Shown: in pieces, positions 21,084 to 35,257 of the stretch
Position numbering within the stretch: position 1 is the stretch's first letter
Layout: the number at the start of each line of letters is the position of its first letter
Origin: Hybos culiciformis
Taxonomy: Eukaryota > Arthropoda > Insecta > Diptera > Hybotidae
NCBI GenBank assembly: GCA_964007475.1
Contig: OZ023275.1
Coordinates: forward strand, 5,456,001-5,520,000
Direction of reading: 5' to 3'
Length of the DNA: 64,000 nucleotides
Translations under genes and position numbers: made by a program
Notes under the pieces: model-generated
Told to the model about the DNA's origin: nothing
The model's database searches: none
What the model saw: only the letters and a program-made list of their open reading frames with translations

Positions 21084-24000
21084 CACACTAAGTTTTAAGA
21101 TAAGAGCCCGTATACTCATAGGAAAACAGTTCATTCAGTATCGTTATAAAATGGAATGTTTTGTTTAAAATAGTTCATAATAGTAGTTTATCTCAATGAT
21201 AAGCATAATTTTTTGTAATTTATTGAACGTTTTTTTTTGTTTTAAAAAAATTTCAAAATTAAATGTAAATATAATTATGTAAAATTTTAAATATGAAACA
21301 TGTCAAAAAAATAATGATGAAAGGGATCATACATGAATATTTTTTATCTCAACTTTGTGGATGGAATTAAAATATATTTGAATAGAAAGGCGATAAAAGT
21401 AAAAGAAAATCTTAATAATTTATTTGGGTTCTAAGTATATCAAACATTTACATAATAATGTACCTATATTCAAAATTTAGAAAAAATTAAAAAATAATCT
21501 TTTATGTTTATTTTTGTTTGATTTCTTTTTTCTTTATTATTTACAATAATTTATTATAAAAATATCGGAAAGATCTAGAAGAGTGATGACATTTCGTGTT
21601 TTCTTGTTTATATAATTTTTTTATTAATGTTTTTAAATAAAATTTTATTTATATACTTGTAACAACATGATGTAAAATCGAAGCTTTCAATCGGGATTCA
21701 CCTTCAATTTGAAATATATTTATTATACCCACTATCGACATCACGTTTTATGAATAAACAAGAAAAAAAAAAACTAACTAAAAGTTCTATGTCAGAGTGT
21801 TTTCTATGTCGAGGTGAATGTTAATTTCAAGGAATGTTGACTCAGAGATTCAGCAATAAATAATAAAACACGATGATTTAGCCACACATTAAGAATTTTT
21901 CAAGTTAATATCAAATATTAATTATAAAATAAATAAGTAATGCATATTATTTTCAATCTAATTTTAAAGTGTTTCATTTATAAAAGTTAATTATATTTTA
22001 ATTAAAATGATTAAAATGGCAGTTAAACATAAAAGTTCATCAAATTAATAGTAAATAATATAATTTAGGTATACAATATTGTTGTATACATTATAAATTG
22101 TAAATATTTTTTGAAAACTTATCAAAATATAAAAAAATATAGTACATATTGCTTTGAGCTCATAAGGAGCAGTTTTCCTTTTTTTTTTTGGTAGTTGATT
22201 CAGCTTGTCTTTACAAGCGGCATAATAATGAAGATTTAATTTTTACTGTAGTAGATATTTCGATAGCCCTCTGCATACTTCAAAATAAATTGAAAATATT
22301 TTATACCCTGTAATAATATATTTCCAGTTATTATGTGTTTAAAATATTTCCAAAGATCAACAAGACGTTCATAACAACTTTCTTCAAAGGTGACTGAATA
22401 AGAAAAATAATAACTGGCAGAAATCTCTACTAATTATGTTGTTTAATTAGTCATTGAGCATAGGTTTCGTTTGTGTATATATTTATACCTGCATAAACTA
22501 TAGTTTTTTAGCCAGCAGTTTTTCCCAGAAACTATTGCAGTTATCTCTTAACTATATATAATAAAATCAATAAGAATATAAAAATTTAAAACAAAACAAC
22601 ATATGAATATTAAAGAATATTTTTATTTTCAATTCATAATTGTTTGATGACATGTTGCTCTTGAAATGACTTTGTTTGAGACCGTGTTAGAAAATATCAA
22701 TTCTAAAGATTCTAAATTTATGATTGCTTTGTAAAAATTTTAATAATATTCTACATAATATATTATTTTATTTTTTTTTATAACTACTGATCTAAATTCA
22801 TAATAATTCACATAAAAACATGAAATGAGATGCAACCGTATTTATGTTTTTCAATACATTTGAAATAAATCATGTTCATATTAAGATAGATAAATATTTT
22901 TTATTGCATTAAATGAAGAAAAATATGTATTTTAATGCTTACGTATATAACATATGTATATAGATAGGTACATTGAATATAAGCAAACTATACATACGAA
23001 CATTGAAGATATTTTCTTGCCATAAAAAAATAAAAAATGATGAAATGAATGTTCCATGAAGAATAAAAATCATTGCAACAAAAAAATTAAAATAAAAAAA
23101 AATCATAAAATATGCAAATCGATTAAACGTGAGCGATATGCAAATCATATTTTATTTATGTATAGTATTGAAATAATATATGTAAGTTCTAGTTTCCGAT
23201 ATTTTAGCAAGCATTAATTCTTAAATCGTAAAAATTTATTTTTTAAGTTTCAATTTATAATTTTCAGATAAGTTGTGGATAATTGGAAATGTGACGATAT
23301 TCGCGACTGCGAACGTGCGAACATATAGTTTAAAAAGTTTAGTTGGTTCTTTTGCTTAACTTTTGCAGTTTTTCTATATTTCTTAAACCTTGTAAATGTT
23401 ATAAACACATTTACAATTTACAAAATCATCAACATTTGATTAGCTGGTAGTTTTTTCAATTGATGAATGCTTGATTTACTTGGTATGTAAAACTCAAACT
23501 CACTAATTTACATTTTGTATCTTAAAGTTCCTATGCGCGATTTCAATGCGCTGTTTATTATTAAATTTTAGTTAAAACGAATTTATTTTTTATATTTATT
23601 AGTTATTAAAAATGTGATTAAAACCGCAGTAAACTTAATTCAAGTTAATATAAGACGATTAGGCAATTACTCTGAATGTTAACAAAAAAAAAATATAAAA
23701 ATGTGTGCGAATACATATATTATAGTCTTCTTATTTCCCACATTATGTAGTTAAAATAATTTCATTTGTAACTTAAGAAATAGCAAATATAAGTTTACAT
23801 AAATCATAGTCAAAGACAAAATTATGTATATCTTATATTACAAAAAAACTAATGCTAAATTGCTTACTTATTTAAATGACATGTTTATGAAAAAGTAATA
23901 ATTCTTCCCAAGATCATTAACTGTCAACTATCAGCAGCTGAATTGAACCGACATATCTGAAGAATCAATTTGTTCCACGTTACAAATCGATATGACCATA

Positions 24001-27000
24001 TAAAAAAATGTGTACTTGATTATGAAATAATAAAATAAAATAAAAAAAAAACTCTTTTATTTTTTTTGCTAAGAAAATGAATTTTTAGAATATTTATAAA
24101 TACTATATCTCAGATACATATACATTATATTATTACATTTTTTCATACGTATATAATATTATTAATAGAGTTTATTATTAGAGCAAATAATATTATTTTT
24201 GGTTAAAAAAGTGAAACCAAAACAAATAAAATATCGCAGACAAAGATGAAATAGATCTGACATAAAGTAATAAGAACTGGCATATCAAATTAGAATCTAC
24301 CTTACATAGTTTGTATTTAAAATTAAGTCTGAAATTTATTTATGAGTTCATTACTAATATGCCTTTAGAGAATTTTTTTAAAATTGAATTTTCAATATTA
24401 ATTTCAGCTTTTATTGAAGTCCTCATAATCTAATTTTTAAAATCGAAATATGATTTTAAGCAAATTATAAGAGTAATCTTCCAAGTAGGTGATCTACCTA
24501 GCGTCGAATATCACTCAGTAAAATTAAATTTAGTTTATTATTGAGATATAATAATCATAAATTACAGTCAAAGATTGGACTTCTTGCGAATTGGGTGTTC
24601 CTAACCATATTTGAAAATTGGCTCATAAATTTCAAACTAAAAATTATAATTATAACTTAAGATTTATTTAATTTCAATTATTAATAAAAATTTAAAACCC
24701 TAGAACTTTAAGAATGATCGCCGTCTGTGTCAAGGTGGGATTAGGAAGTATACTTTCTGTTTGAATTATTTTTTGTTTGAACTTAATGAAGCGTAATTGA
24801 AATCATATTAAATTAAGTTAATGCTACAAATGTAACAAAAAAAAAATCAACAAACTATTAAATCTATATAAATGTTTACGCTTTAAAAAAACCACAAATT
24901 TTATTCATTCAAGATTAAATTTTTGTATGTACATATTAAAAAACAAATTTTTTATTTTAAATGGTATAATAAACTTAAGATTTTAGTAATTTACAATCTA
25001 ATTTTGTAATTTTAAATACTTTAAGTCAATTAAAATTTTTCATAAGTTTAAAATTATTTTGCCACTGACATTGTCACTTTATGCTCAATTAAATTAAAAT
25101 ATTTCAGTCTTTTATTTTTTTGCGTAATTTAATAAAATTTTAATTTAACAATGCATTGCAGAAAAAAATATATGTACCTTTGTAATGTAGTATGTACTGT
25201 GCATACTATTATTAACCAATTTTATGCGCTTCAATTCTACTTATTTGTGTAACAAAAATTCATACACATTTATGCCCATACTTATTGAGTTATTGTATTT
25301 GTTTATGAAGATATTACTATTATTATATCGTTATGAAATAAAAAATTTAATGGTTTCTGAAATTCCGTTGGTTAGAAATTTGAATTATATAGTGAATACA
25401 TTATGTATCTTGAAATATTCTTTTTAAAAACATATAACATGTATTCGCCGAGGAAAAATCCTTTTTCACCAAAATATCGGCAAATGCGCAGTTTTCAGGT
25501 TTCGCTCGTTGGCCGCTTCTCTAACCCAATCTAAATTTGATTATCAAAAGTAAAATTACCAATTAAAAATGCTGAAAGAAGTTCAAGAAAGGCAAAAAAA
25601 GAAATTTCTAAACTTTTTTTAATAATAAAATAATCTACATTTTTATTTTTATATTAATTATAAACATAAAAATATTCTAGTTTTTATAGTGGGCGGTTAT
25701 GTAATTATCGTAAAGTTAACATCTCTTTGGTATTTTATTGCCAATCATTATGGAAATTACATAAAATAATTTAATAAAAACTTTATCATTTATTTTTCTA
25801 GATTAAAAAAAAAAATTTAATACCATTTTATAAAATTGGAATTCTTTTACATTCGTATATTATAATTATAACATCATTTGCTTGATTTGCATATACGGAT
25901 CTATTTATCTGATACATAAAATATTATTATATTTATTTTATACCTACATGTACATAATTTATTATTATTATATATTTTTTTTTTGACTTATTTTGAATTG
26001 AATTGTAGCAGAAAAAAAATTTATTGCACTCAATAATCAAATGCAGAAGAAATAAAATATTTAAATGGCATTTTAGTGACACTAATCTAATAAACAAGAT
26101 AAATAGTTGATATGGGAGAGATATTCCTTCTAGATGGGGTTATTTTGATTTTATGCATGCAATCTATTAATATATATTTATTTAAATATCCAATTGATGC
26201 AAATAAAAAAAAATTTAATTTGTATTAATTCTTTCAACAACTTATTCAGCATCAAACACTGAAAAAGAAGAATTTATATAAGGTTTAATGTTTTGTGAGA
26301 ATTCGCTGCAAGTCTTATCATCGTTCAACTAAATTTTTTAAACCTGACATAAGAGTGGATGGATAAAGTTTAGAGATTACTGGATTGACTTCCTAAATTA
26401 TTTATCTTAGTTTTATTTTGTTCCTGCACTGTTGTTTTCTTTCATGCAAAATTATGTTTACAATTTTATAAAATTTTAAATTAATTTATACTTAATTTTC
26501 ACTACTGAAGCTATTTCTGACTTTGTGTTACAAAAACTCGGATTTTAAATATAAACGAGATAAGGTTTTTATTTCCAATTTCAATTTTAATATTTTATTT
26601 ATTTTTATTTTAAGTAAATTTAACATCTTTTATAAACTATGATGTATGATGCAAATTTCTCAGTGTATTATTTCAGCAAAGATATTATATATATTAATCA
26701 GATCAGTTGTTATATTCTTCGATTTGTATATAAATATAAAATATTTAACATTTATTGACATTTCATTTAAACTTTCAAGATAATAAAAAATTATTTAAAT
26801 TTTTTAAAATGTAATATACATACTAATAAAGATATATATTATGTATTCTGTATGTGCTGTAAATTTTGCATGTTCATATAATTTCAAATATATTTATGTA
26901 TGCACATTGCACATTAATATGAAAATGTTAAAGAAACGTAAATTAGTAATTAATGTTAATACAAGGCCAGAAATTTGAAGTTATAGTTAACTGATGCATT

Positions 27001-30000
27001 TTTAAAATGGAAATGTTATGTAAAATTTACAGTTGGAATAAAAAGTATTAATATTACCTAAATAATTAGATTTCCGATTAACTTTTTTATATTGTGAATG
27101 CCCTTCAATATCTCGCAGAAGAAGTTGAGTTCAGTTTTGTTACAAGTATCCATGTGACGTTAAAATTATTTGTATAGTGTTCTTAAAGTAAAAGAACAAG
27201 GTGTATGACATGTTTACAATTTTAAAGGTGATTAAAATAATGCCAAAATGGAGACGTAATGCCAGTCAGAAAAGTTTACATTTACTGTAATTAAGAAAAA
27301 ATTTTAAAGGCTTTTAAAGAAAAATAATTTTGATTCTATTTCTATGACGGGCGAAAAGAAAAATAAATAAAAAAGATTAAAAGCAGATGAAATTAAAAAG
27401 GAATTATCCAATCTTTTTTTTAAATTCCTTTTTCTTTATGCGTATTGACTTTGGTACTTTGTAGCAGACTTATTCTTAATAGTACTCGATAATTATTTGA
27501 AAACCTTAAGATTTCAATTTATTATTTTATTTCAGTATTATTATGTTAAAATTTTTAATTTCAATAATTTAAAATTTAATTATAGTTACAGGTAATATAT
27601 ATATATATATATATATGACAAGTCAAGTACTGTAAATGTACAAATATAAATTAATTAGAAACTTTATGAGAATTTAAGAATGTTTATTATTAAATCATTA
27701 AAAATATGTAAATAAGCCCGGTTATGCCACAATAATTATTCGATACTTTTCAAAATTAATGGATTCAAATTTTAATGTGCTTTTAGTAATTATCAATTAG
27801 TCAGGTGAATGATAAATTATTTTCTGTTTAATTGAAACACGACACAAGAGTTAATTTTATATGCGATTTTAATGTAATATGCAACATATTGTAATTTTGA
27901 AAATTATTAATTTTAAATAAAATAGTTTTTAATTTCCGTCGCTGTTGCGTCGTATCGATGACAATTTTGTGATTTGAAATTACCTTATTAAACTTTAAGA
28001 TTTAATATTTTATATTTTCATGGAAAGGGAAAAAAAATTATTTCCATAATTTTTATGATAAGCGAAACTTATTGAATTTATTGAACTCAGTAAATTTCTT
28101 AATATTATCACAATTAATGCGCTTTTCTTTGACCATTTTTCAAATATTTTTTCAACTTTAATTTAATTAAGGTAGTTAAATGGAAATAAATAAAAATAAC
28201 ATTAAAAAATAAAAATAATTAAAATGTTTATATTAAATTTTATATCTGTAAAATTTATGTCTAGCTATGAAATATTTTTTGAAATTAATTAAAAATGAAT
28301 ATTTTTTTTAAAATTAATTTAGAAACTAATTAAAAATATAAATAATAATATATATAGTACTAATTCCAAATATTAATATTGAAAAAATACGTACAACATT
28401 ATACAACTATATACAGCTATAAAATGACTCTTATGCCGTAGTTATAAAATCATAATAAACTTAACACACCCTTTTATAGGATCTATTTTAATAGGGTTGA
28501 TTTACGCTTTTTTAAATCAAATTATAAAAAAAAACTGGAACTTATGTTCAGGGTTGTGCTAAGTTTATTTTTATTCGAAATTAATTACTTTTGTGGATTT
28601 GTGTTAAAATAATAAAATGTTAATAATACGTACCAATTATTTGACTAATTAATTTCTACAACTTCAAACTGCAATTAGTGTGCCAATGAAAATTTTGTTC
28701 TCGAAATTGAACTCAAAATAATGCTTTTGGGTATTGTCAGCAGCAGATTAACTAAAGAATAAAAAAAATCTTTCATAAACAAACGATGTACGTTGCGAGA
28801 CTTACGCTACTTAGCCATCACACATTTTTCATGGAAATTGAATAATAACTCAACATTCAGTGTTATAAATACTTACTTCAATGTTATAAGTACTTACTTT
28901 TAGATTCATCCCGAATTTCTCTAATTTAGGAATACAGTATAATTACAAATATTTTATAATTTTAATTAAAATATGATTTTAATTTACTAAATTTTATATA
29001 AAAAAATTTATTTTTAATAAAAATACAATTTTGTTTTTTTATTTACTAATTAATGTATGTCTTATGATGTATTCAGTATACACGGTAAAATATCGACGGT
29101 ATTTTGATAAATAAAAAAAATTCACAAAGCGCCGTAGCTCTCATAGTGGCAGGCAACGCCAGCTCTGATATTTGGTCTGTCAGCTCTACTAAAATAAAAC
29201 AAAAATAATAAACCAACACTATAATTCTAGGTATCGCAATGAAATACAATTCTCTGTCATAAAGTCTGTACAAAGTTAATGCTCACGAATGTATACAGCA
29301 AACTTCTATTATTTATTTTTATTTATTCAAAATATATTGTGTATTAAATGTTGTCCAGTCGACTTACACTAGATACAACTGACTTTTCAATTTAGTGAGG
29401 TAGTGCCAGTATGGAGAGTATGGTCCAGCTTATGGCACTACAAAAATTATTTCTACTATCATAACCAACTTTGTAAAAAAATAGATTTTCGGAAAGATTT
29501 TTATCAAAATTAAAGGAAAAAATGTGAACTTCTTTAATTTTATCAGAATACCATCAACAATAATCAAGTAGAGTTTATAATCTGTTAGTTTTTTTTTTAA
29601 CTACAATATTATTATATAATAGTAATTTTAAAATTGTACATTTGTATAGAATAGAATTAAAATATAATTATAATAAATTTTTATATACATTTTCTGCCTC
29701 AAATTTCTAAAGTTTTTTTTTTTTTTTAATGGTTTGAGTAAAAATGGCATAACATTTTAAGTCATGAAAACATAAAAGCTGATCAATTTTTTTTTTTTTT
29801 TTAATTAATATTAAGAATAAAGAACATTCATGGAACGAAAAAATTAGAATTTTTTTTAAAAAAATTTATATCATCATCTCAAAATTCTTTGAAAAATAAT
29901 CAATTTTTATGAATAAAATATTTTTTTAATTAATTCGCAAATTCAATCATTGAGAAAAACATAATGATACATGATCTTGAAATAGATAGAGGTCGAATAC

Positions 30001-31382
30001 GTAATATTTGTTTACATTTTTGTCTGCATATTCTGTTTTTTTTGTACATCTGTCTGAATATAATAAAATAGGTCAATATCAACATTATTATGGTAATTTT
30101 ATTAATTTTTTTTTAATATATAATGTGACATACGCCTATTTTATTATAAGAATATAGTTCATATAAAAATAGAAAATATTATTTTGTAAATAAATGGTTG
30201 ATTTATTTCAAGGGTTGTTTATTAAAAAAATATAATTAAAAATTAATAATTTCGAGATTAAAAAAATTAATTGTTTTCTTTTTTTTTTTGTCCAATAAGA
30301 GGCAGAAAATTTTCATAATAATTAATTTTTGTTTTGAATATAATACTAAAATTGATTAAGTCAAACACGTTAATTTTATATATTAAGCATAAAGCGAATT
30401 GCTAATTTATTTTTTGTTTGAAAAATTTTCACTTGAATGAGTAATTTATAAACAATTATCATTCAATCAAAAACATTTTTTTTTATGCAATGAATTTTCT
30501 CTTTCAATGAAATGAAATGTGAATTTATGTAAAAAAAAAAAAATTTTTTTTAAAGTTATTTTATATTTTTAATATTTTTATTTTATATATATAAATAATA
30601 ATGAATGGATTTATGGAGGAGAACAATAAATTTTGGAGTATAAAAATTCATAATTTTATTTTTCTTCAAAAAATAGATTCGTGTTTTTTAAGTGCAAAAA
30701 TATTATTATTTTTAACGTTTCCATTATTATTGGCTGGGAATATTTTTTCTAATAAAAAAGTTATAATTATGATATGCATATAACTAAAATATTTACAACA
30801 TTAGATATTATATTTTTTAATGAGCCTTTATGAAATGAAAAAGTTACTGTCAAGAAAAAAAAAAAAACAATAATTCTAAACATTAAGTTTTCCATTTATG
30901 TGAAATTCATTAAAATATCTCGCCATTACTATTGACTTAAGAAGTCAACTTATTGGAATAAGAGTAAAAGTATTAAAATTAAAATAAATGGCAGAAAAAA
31001 AAATTACTTACTTAGAATATTATTTGATTAAAATCTCTACACCAGTCCCGTGTAAAATTATTTATTTAATATTCGGGCTAATTTTACGGCGCAGGTTTAT
31101 CAAAAGGGCCGCATGAAATACTGTGCCTAATTGATCATTGAACAGAAAATATACTTAATACGAGTCTGCTATACACTACACTAAGAGAATACATTTATTG
31201 AAGTAACTTTGAAATCTAAAGTACCTGTGTTTTTAATTTATAGAGAGAAAAAAATCATCTTCTTGTTTATTACCTTTTTAATTTTCAAAAGCTCATTTCA
31301 TATTATAGCGTTGTAAATAAAGTTTTGCATAAACGTAAGAACTTCCCGCCAATTTGTATCTTGACATTAAGACGTTAATTAA
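21084..31382. other. Gene-poor A+T-rich region
   Basis: No exon was found in about 10 kb. Simple structure includes (AT)11 at 27595-27616 and a tandem duplicate TGTTATAAATACTTACTTCAA-like unit at 28860-28900. A compositionally unusual segment with GAGCTGGCGTTGCCTGCCAC (complement strand) lies near 29120-29170. Another lies at 31040-31130. Open frames of up to about 70 codons here are within chance expectation. Confidence 0.5.
27595..27616. repeat. (AT)11 microsatellite
   Basis: An uninterrupted run of AT dinucleotides. Confidence 0.95.
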
Positions 31383-31388
31383 TTTATT
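31383..31388 (-). promoter_or_regulatory. Candidate poly(A) signal of the secreted-protein gene
   Basis: AATAAA on the - strand lies about 57 bases after the stop codon. Another copy lies at 31266-31271. Confidence 0.5.
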
Positions 31389-31444
31389 CACAAAATATTC
31401 ATTAAAGCGATTCGGTCCTTAATTTAATTTCTAGAAGAGTTATC

Positions 31445-32220
31445 TTAACTTAATGCTAGTAAGGGCTCATAATTCAAATCTTTTGGACTTAATTTTTTCT
31501 TATATTTTTTTACCACTTTTGTTTTTAATAATTTTAATTTTGATTTATTTTGTTTTTTCAACTTTTTCTCTTCCTGGGCCTTTTCTTTATCCAAAAGTTG
31601 AAGTTGCTCAAAAATGTTTCTAGGGCCTGGATGTGGTGATGTTGAATTTTTTGCTGCATAAACAACAACAAAATGTGATGAGCCGAAATCTGTTGGAGTA
31701 TTGATGTCAGCAAAATCTCGGAAATTTGCAAATTGTTCTTCTGGATATGTGTACTTCTCAACATAAGAATCTGGTTGTGGTCCGGCATGTGCATTCGAAC
31801 CATCACCATAATAATGATTGTAATCAGATACATCTTCGTTATTTTGATGATAGGGTTGTTCATCTTCAGGATAAAATGTTCCTCCGCGTATAACTCCAAA
31901 ATCTCCAGATCCTAGAATTGATTGATCAAATGATCTTGGATTTTGAATGGCATTGAACTTGTTAATATATGGAGGCGCCTCGTTATTAAAATATGGACGT
32001 GAATGACCCAACGGTTGATTTTCTTGTTCTCGGTAAAAAGGAGGATAATAATTTTGAGCAGCTTCTGAACGTGAATCTAATTTTGATTGATCATCATCTG
32101 CATAATCAGATGTTGCTGTTGTTGAAGGATAAATTTGCCTACTCTCAGATCGAACAACAGAAATTTGGGATATTTCGTCGGCTTCCATTAACATATCGCT
32201 ATCAGGATCTGCATTATTTT
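31445..32220 (-). CDS. Secreted low-complexity protein, exon 2 (main coding exon)
   Basis: This exon supplies residues 37-294 and the stop TAA (31445-31447). It starts after a TTTAAAG acceptor at 32221-32222. Its first two bases complete the split codon left by the exon at 52503-52611, so the spliced frame is 885 nt, 294 residues plus stop. The body is acidic and rich in Tyr, Pro, Asn and Gln (for example YYPPFYREQENQPLGH and EDVSDYNHYYGDG). It then shows GSSHFVVVYAAKN (about residues 216-228). It ends in a strongly basic stretch, KEKAQEEKKLKKQNKSKLK and on to VVKKYKKKLSP (about 248-282). There are no cysteines in the mature part. I do not recognise the family. Dibasic sites allow proteolytic processing, but no clear amidation signal is seen. 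The base composition is far less A+T-biased than the surroundings, as expected for real coding DNA. Confidence 0.9.
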
Positions 32221-34673
32221 CTTTAAATAAAAAAAAGGGAAAAAAATCTTAGTTAAAACTAGTTTTTTTGTAAGTAATTTTAATTAAGTTCAAATCCAAA
32301 AAAAAACAAATATTCATTCTATTATGGTAATGTTATAAACTGTAAAGCATAAGTTGAAAATTATGTAAAACATATATGACTTTGTCTAATACATAAAAAT
32401 ATTCAAGAACAGTTAAATTTAAACCGATCAATAGAATGATTTTATTTTTTTTTTTGCATAAGGTCTTATCCACATATAATGTCTTTGGCCCATTAAATGA
32501 ATGAAATAATTCCTTGAACTTTTTCTACAAAATAAACATCGAAAAATAACAGAAATAGAAAAAAAAATTGAATTAAAATATTCAAGAAATCATTAAAAAA
32601 TCATTAATAACTTTGATAAAATCTTAAACCTATTATAGTGATGTTAATAACCTTTGATAATAATTTATTAAAAGAAAATCTATCAAACAGATTTGATAAT
32701 AATATTTGTTTTATCTTAATATATAAAGAACAAACTAAATAAGCTCATGATTTAAATGAAAATGTGTATCGAAAAACGTAATAGATTTTATCGGGATTGG
32801 ATCAATTGAATAACAAAAAGGTATATTGAAACCGCTAACTCCAATATGTTTGAGACTATCAATTTTTAAGGTCAAATTTAAATGGAAATATTAAGATTGG
32901 AAACAAAGATTGAAAAACAAATAAAAGTTGAACCTAAAGATTCGAATTTCAAAACATTTATGAGAAAACAAACAGAAAATTGATAAATTTAGTAAACAAT
33001 TTATCAGAATTCCCTTTAATCATTTATTATAAATAAAGAAAATTTAACCGGCTTATTATAAAATTTATAAAATTCATTCATAATTTTCAATGTTAAGTTC
33101 AAATTTCTTTTTTTTTTTTTGTTATAGTTTTTATGCAATTTTTTTTTTTTAATTTTTAACCCAAAAATTAGTTTACTAGATCATTATCTCAGAAACTGAA
33201 ACAATGGTGAATAAAATGTTGGTATTAAGTAATTTGTATTCTGTTTTTAATGTTTATTTTAATAACCCTGACATACAATTAATGAAAATAAAAAAAATAA
33301 AATAAAAAATAAAACAAAAATAATTTTAACAAAATAAGAATTTTACAATAGTTGGAGGGTAATTAAACTTTATGGTTTACCTTAATTGGACACGTGCCAT
33401 TATGAACTTTATCGGAATTGTAATTGTTTTTTTTTGAAACCAAAAAAAGATTTTCAATTTAAATTTTCATCGCGTTTAAATTTGAGTTAGTGGTTTACAT
33501 TTTTTATATTTTGTTTTAAATTATTAGAAACATAATGTGTTTAATTTCAAACAGTTCAATGTTTTTTGGGGTTTAAGCAATTCAATGTTAAATACTATAT
33601 GATGTTATTAAGTTTTGAGGTTTTCAGGAGTATGGGTATTGTTTTATTTTTGGTTTTTAATGGTTTTCTTTCCACAAATAGTTAATGAAATCTATTGTAA
33701 CATCTTTGAGCTCTGGTTTGTTCTGGAAAATTAGGACAATTTTAGTAAATAAAATTCAATTGATATTTTTTTTTGACATACTTTTTTATATTCTGACTGT
33801 TTTGTTTTCTAAATCAGTATTAGAACTGTTGTAATGTTTGAGAAAAAAAAAAGTTGAGATATTTTCAAAAAAGTTATAATTTCTTTTTTTGACAACTAAT
33901 TTCTTAAATATCTCATAAATTTCAATCCAAAAAAAAAAGTTTCTTCCTTAAGTCTTTTGTTTTAATACGAAAATGAAAATAACAAATCAAGCTAAAAAGA
34001 TGTATTAAACATTAAAAGGAATTTTTTTTTTATTATAATAATATGAATTTTTTATTTATCTAACACTTTTGGCGGCAAAATATTAATTAAAATAAAATTA
34101 AAAATTATAAATAAAATACAATTTATCATAAAAAGAGAAAAAAAAAATTTTTTTATCAAATTAAAAATTAATAAAATGCAAATAAGTTAAAAACAAGTTT
34201 AAATATTAATTTTTTTTTTATTCAAGCATATCAATTTTTTTTTTTTCATCTTAAAAAAATTAATTTCTTCCGTATTAATAAAAATTGATTGAAAAAAATT
34301 AATAACCGACAGTTGACACAGACAGTCTTGTTTTTTTTTTTTTTTTTATTAAAATAGCAGCAGACCGTAAATAGAAATTATGTAAAAATTTAAAATTTAT
34401 TAGTGCAATTTTGTTAAAGAAGAACATTGACCCAAAATTCTAATAAATATTTATTCGGTCACGTGAAACATCAGTTAATTGATTTTTTTTTTAAATTTTG
34501 AATTTGATAATGTACTGTTATAGCATTATTGTGTATCATAATAATTTATCACTTGTTAATTTTTAATTAACAAAAAATTGAAAATTTACATAAATATTTA
34601 AATGGTTTCCTCAGTTAAGTGAATTTTGTTTCATTACAAGTAACCGCCAACATATTAGACTGGTTGGATAGGT
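32221..34673. other. Intron of the secreted-protein gene, distal part
   Basis: A+T-rich intron sequence with many poly(A) and poly(T) runs. No exon or structured repeat was recognised. Confidence 0.55.
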
Positions 34674-35257
34674 TGTGAAAATTCAAATACTTTCGATATT
34701 CAAATATAAAGGATTTGCATTTAGAAAAGTATTGATTACAAAGTAGTTGTATTTAAAAATTAATCAATACTTATCTCAAAATGGAATTGTATTTAAAAAA
34801 GTATTAATTACAATTAATTACAATTGTATCTAAAAAATCTCAAAAAATAAATATCTATTTCAATATATTTTTTAGTGTACTGAATTATTGAGATTGGTCT
34901 TAAAGCCATAATGGAATTATGTCCCCTTCTAAATCGTATAGCTTTAAAGACTGTACCTCTGTTTCGTATAAACACATTTAGTTTAATTTCAATTGATTTA
35001 CAATTGATCTTTGAGAAAAGTGTTCATTACTTTTAAAATACAATTACTTTATAATCAAAACTTTTTAAAATACAATTCGATTGTGAGAAAAGTATCGATT
35101 CCCTTTTAAATACAATCATTTTGAATCAAAACTTTTGTAAATACAATTCCTTTTGGAGAAAAGTATTGATTAATTTTTCAATACAACTACTTTTTAAATA
35201 CAAATCCTTTTAAAGAAAAGTATTTTTCAAGTATTTAAGTATTTGAATTTTTTACAG
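34674..35257. repeat. Fold-back repeat with reiterated AAAAGTATTGATTA motifs
   Basis: The ends share TGTGAAAATTCAAATACTT (left) and the complement of AAGTATTTGAATTTTTTACA (right). Moving inwards, both arms repeat short words such as GAAAAGTATTGATTA, GTAGTTGTATTTAAAAA and GGAATTGTATTT in inverted order. The centre near 34860-34960 is unrelated. Such clusters of subterminal repeats are typical of non-autonomous DNA transposons. I found no convincing target duplication, so the limits are approximate. Confidence 0.7.

Noticed and set aside
31558..32226. Open frames overlapping the secreted-protein exon in other frames (31558-31899 on -, 31733-31915 and 31993-32226 on +)
   Set aside because: They are shadows of the well-supported - strand exon, with no start context, domain or splice support of their own.
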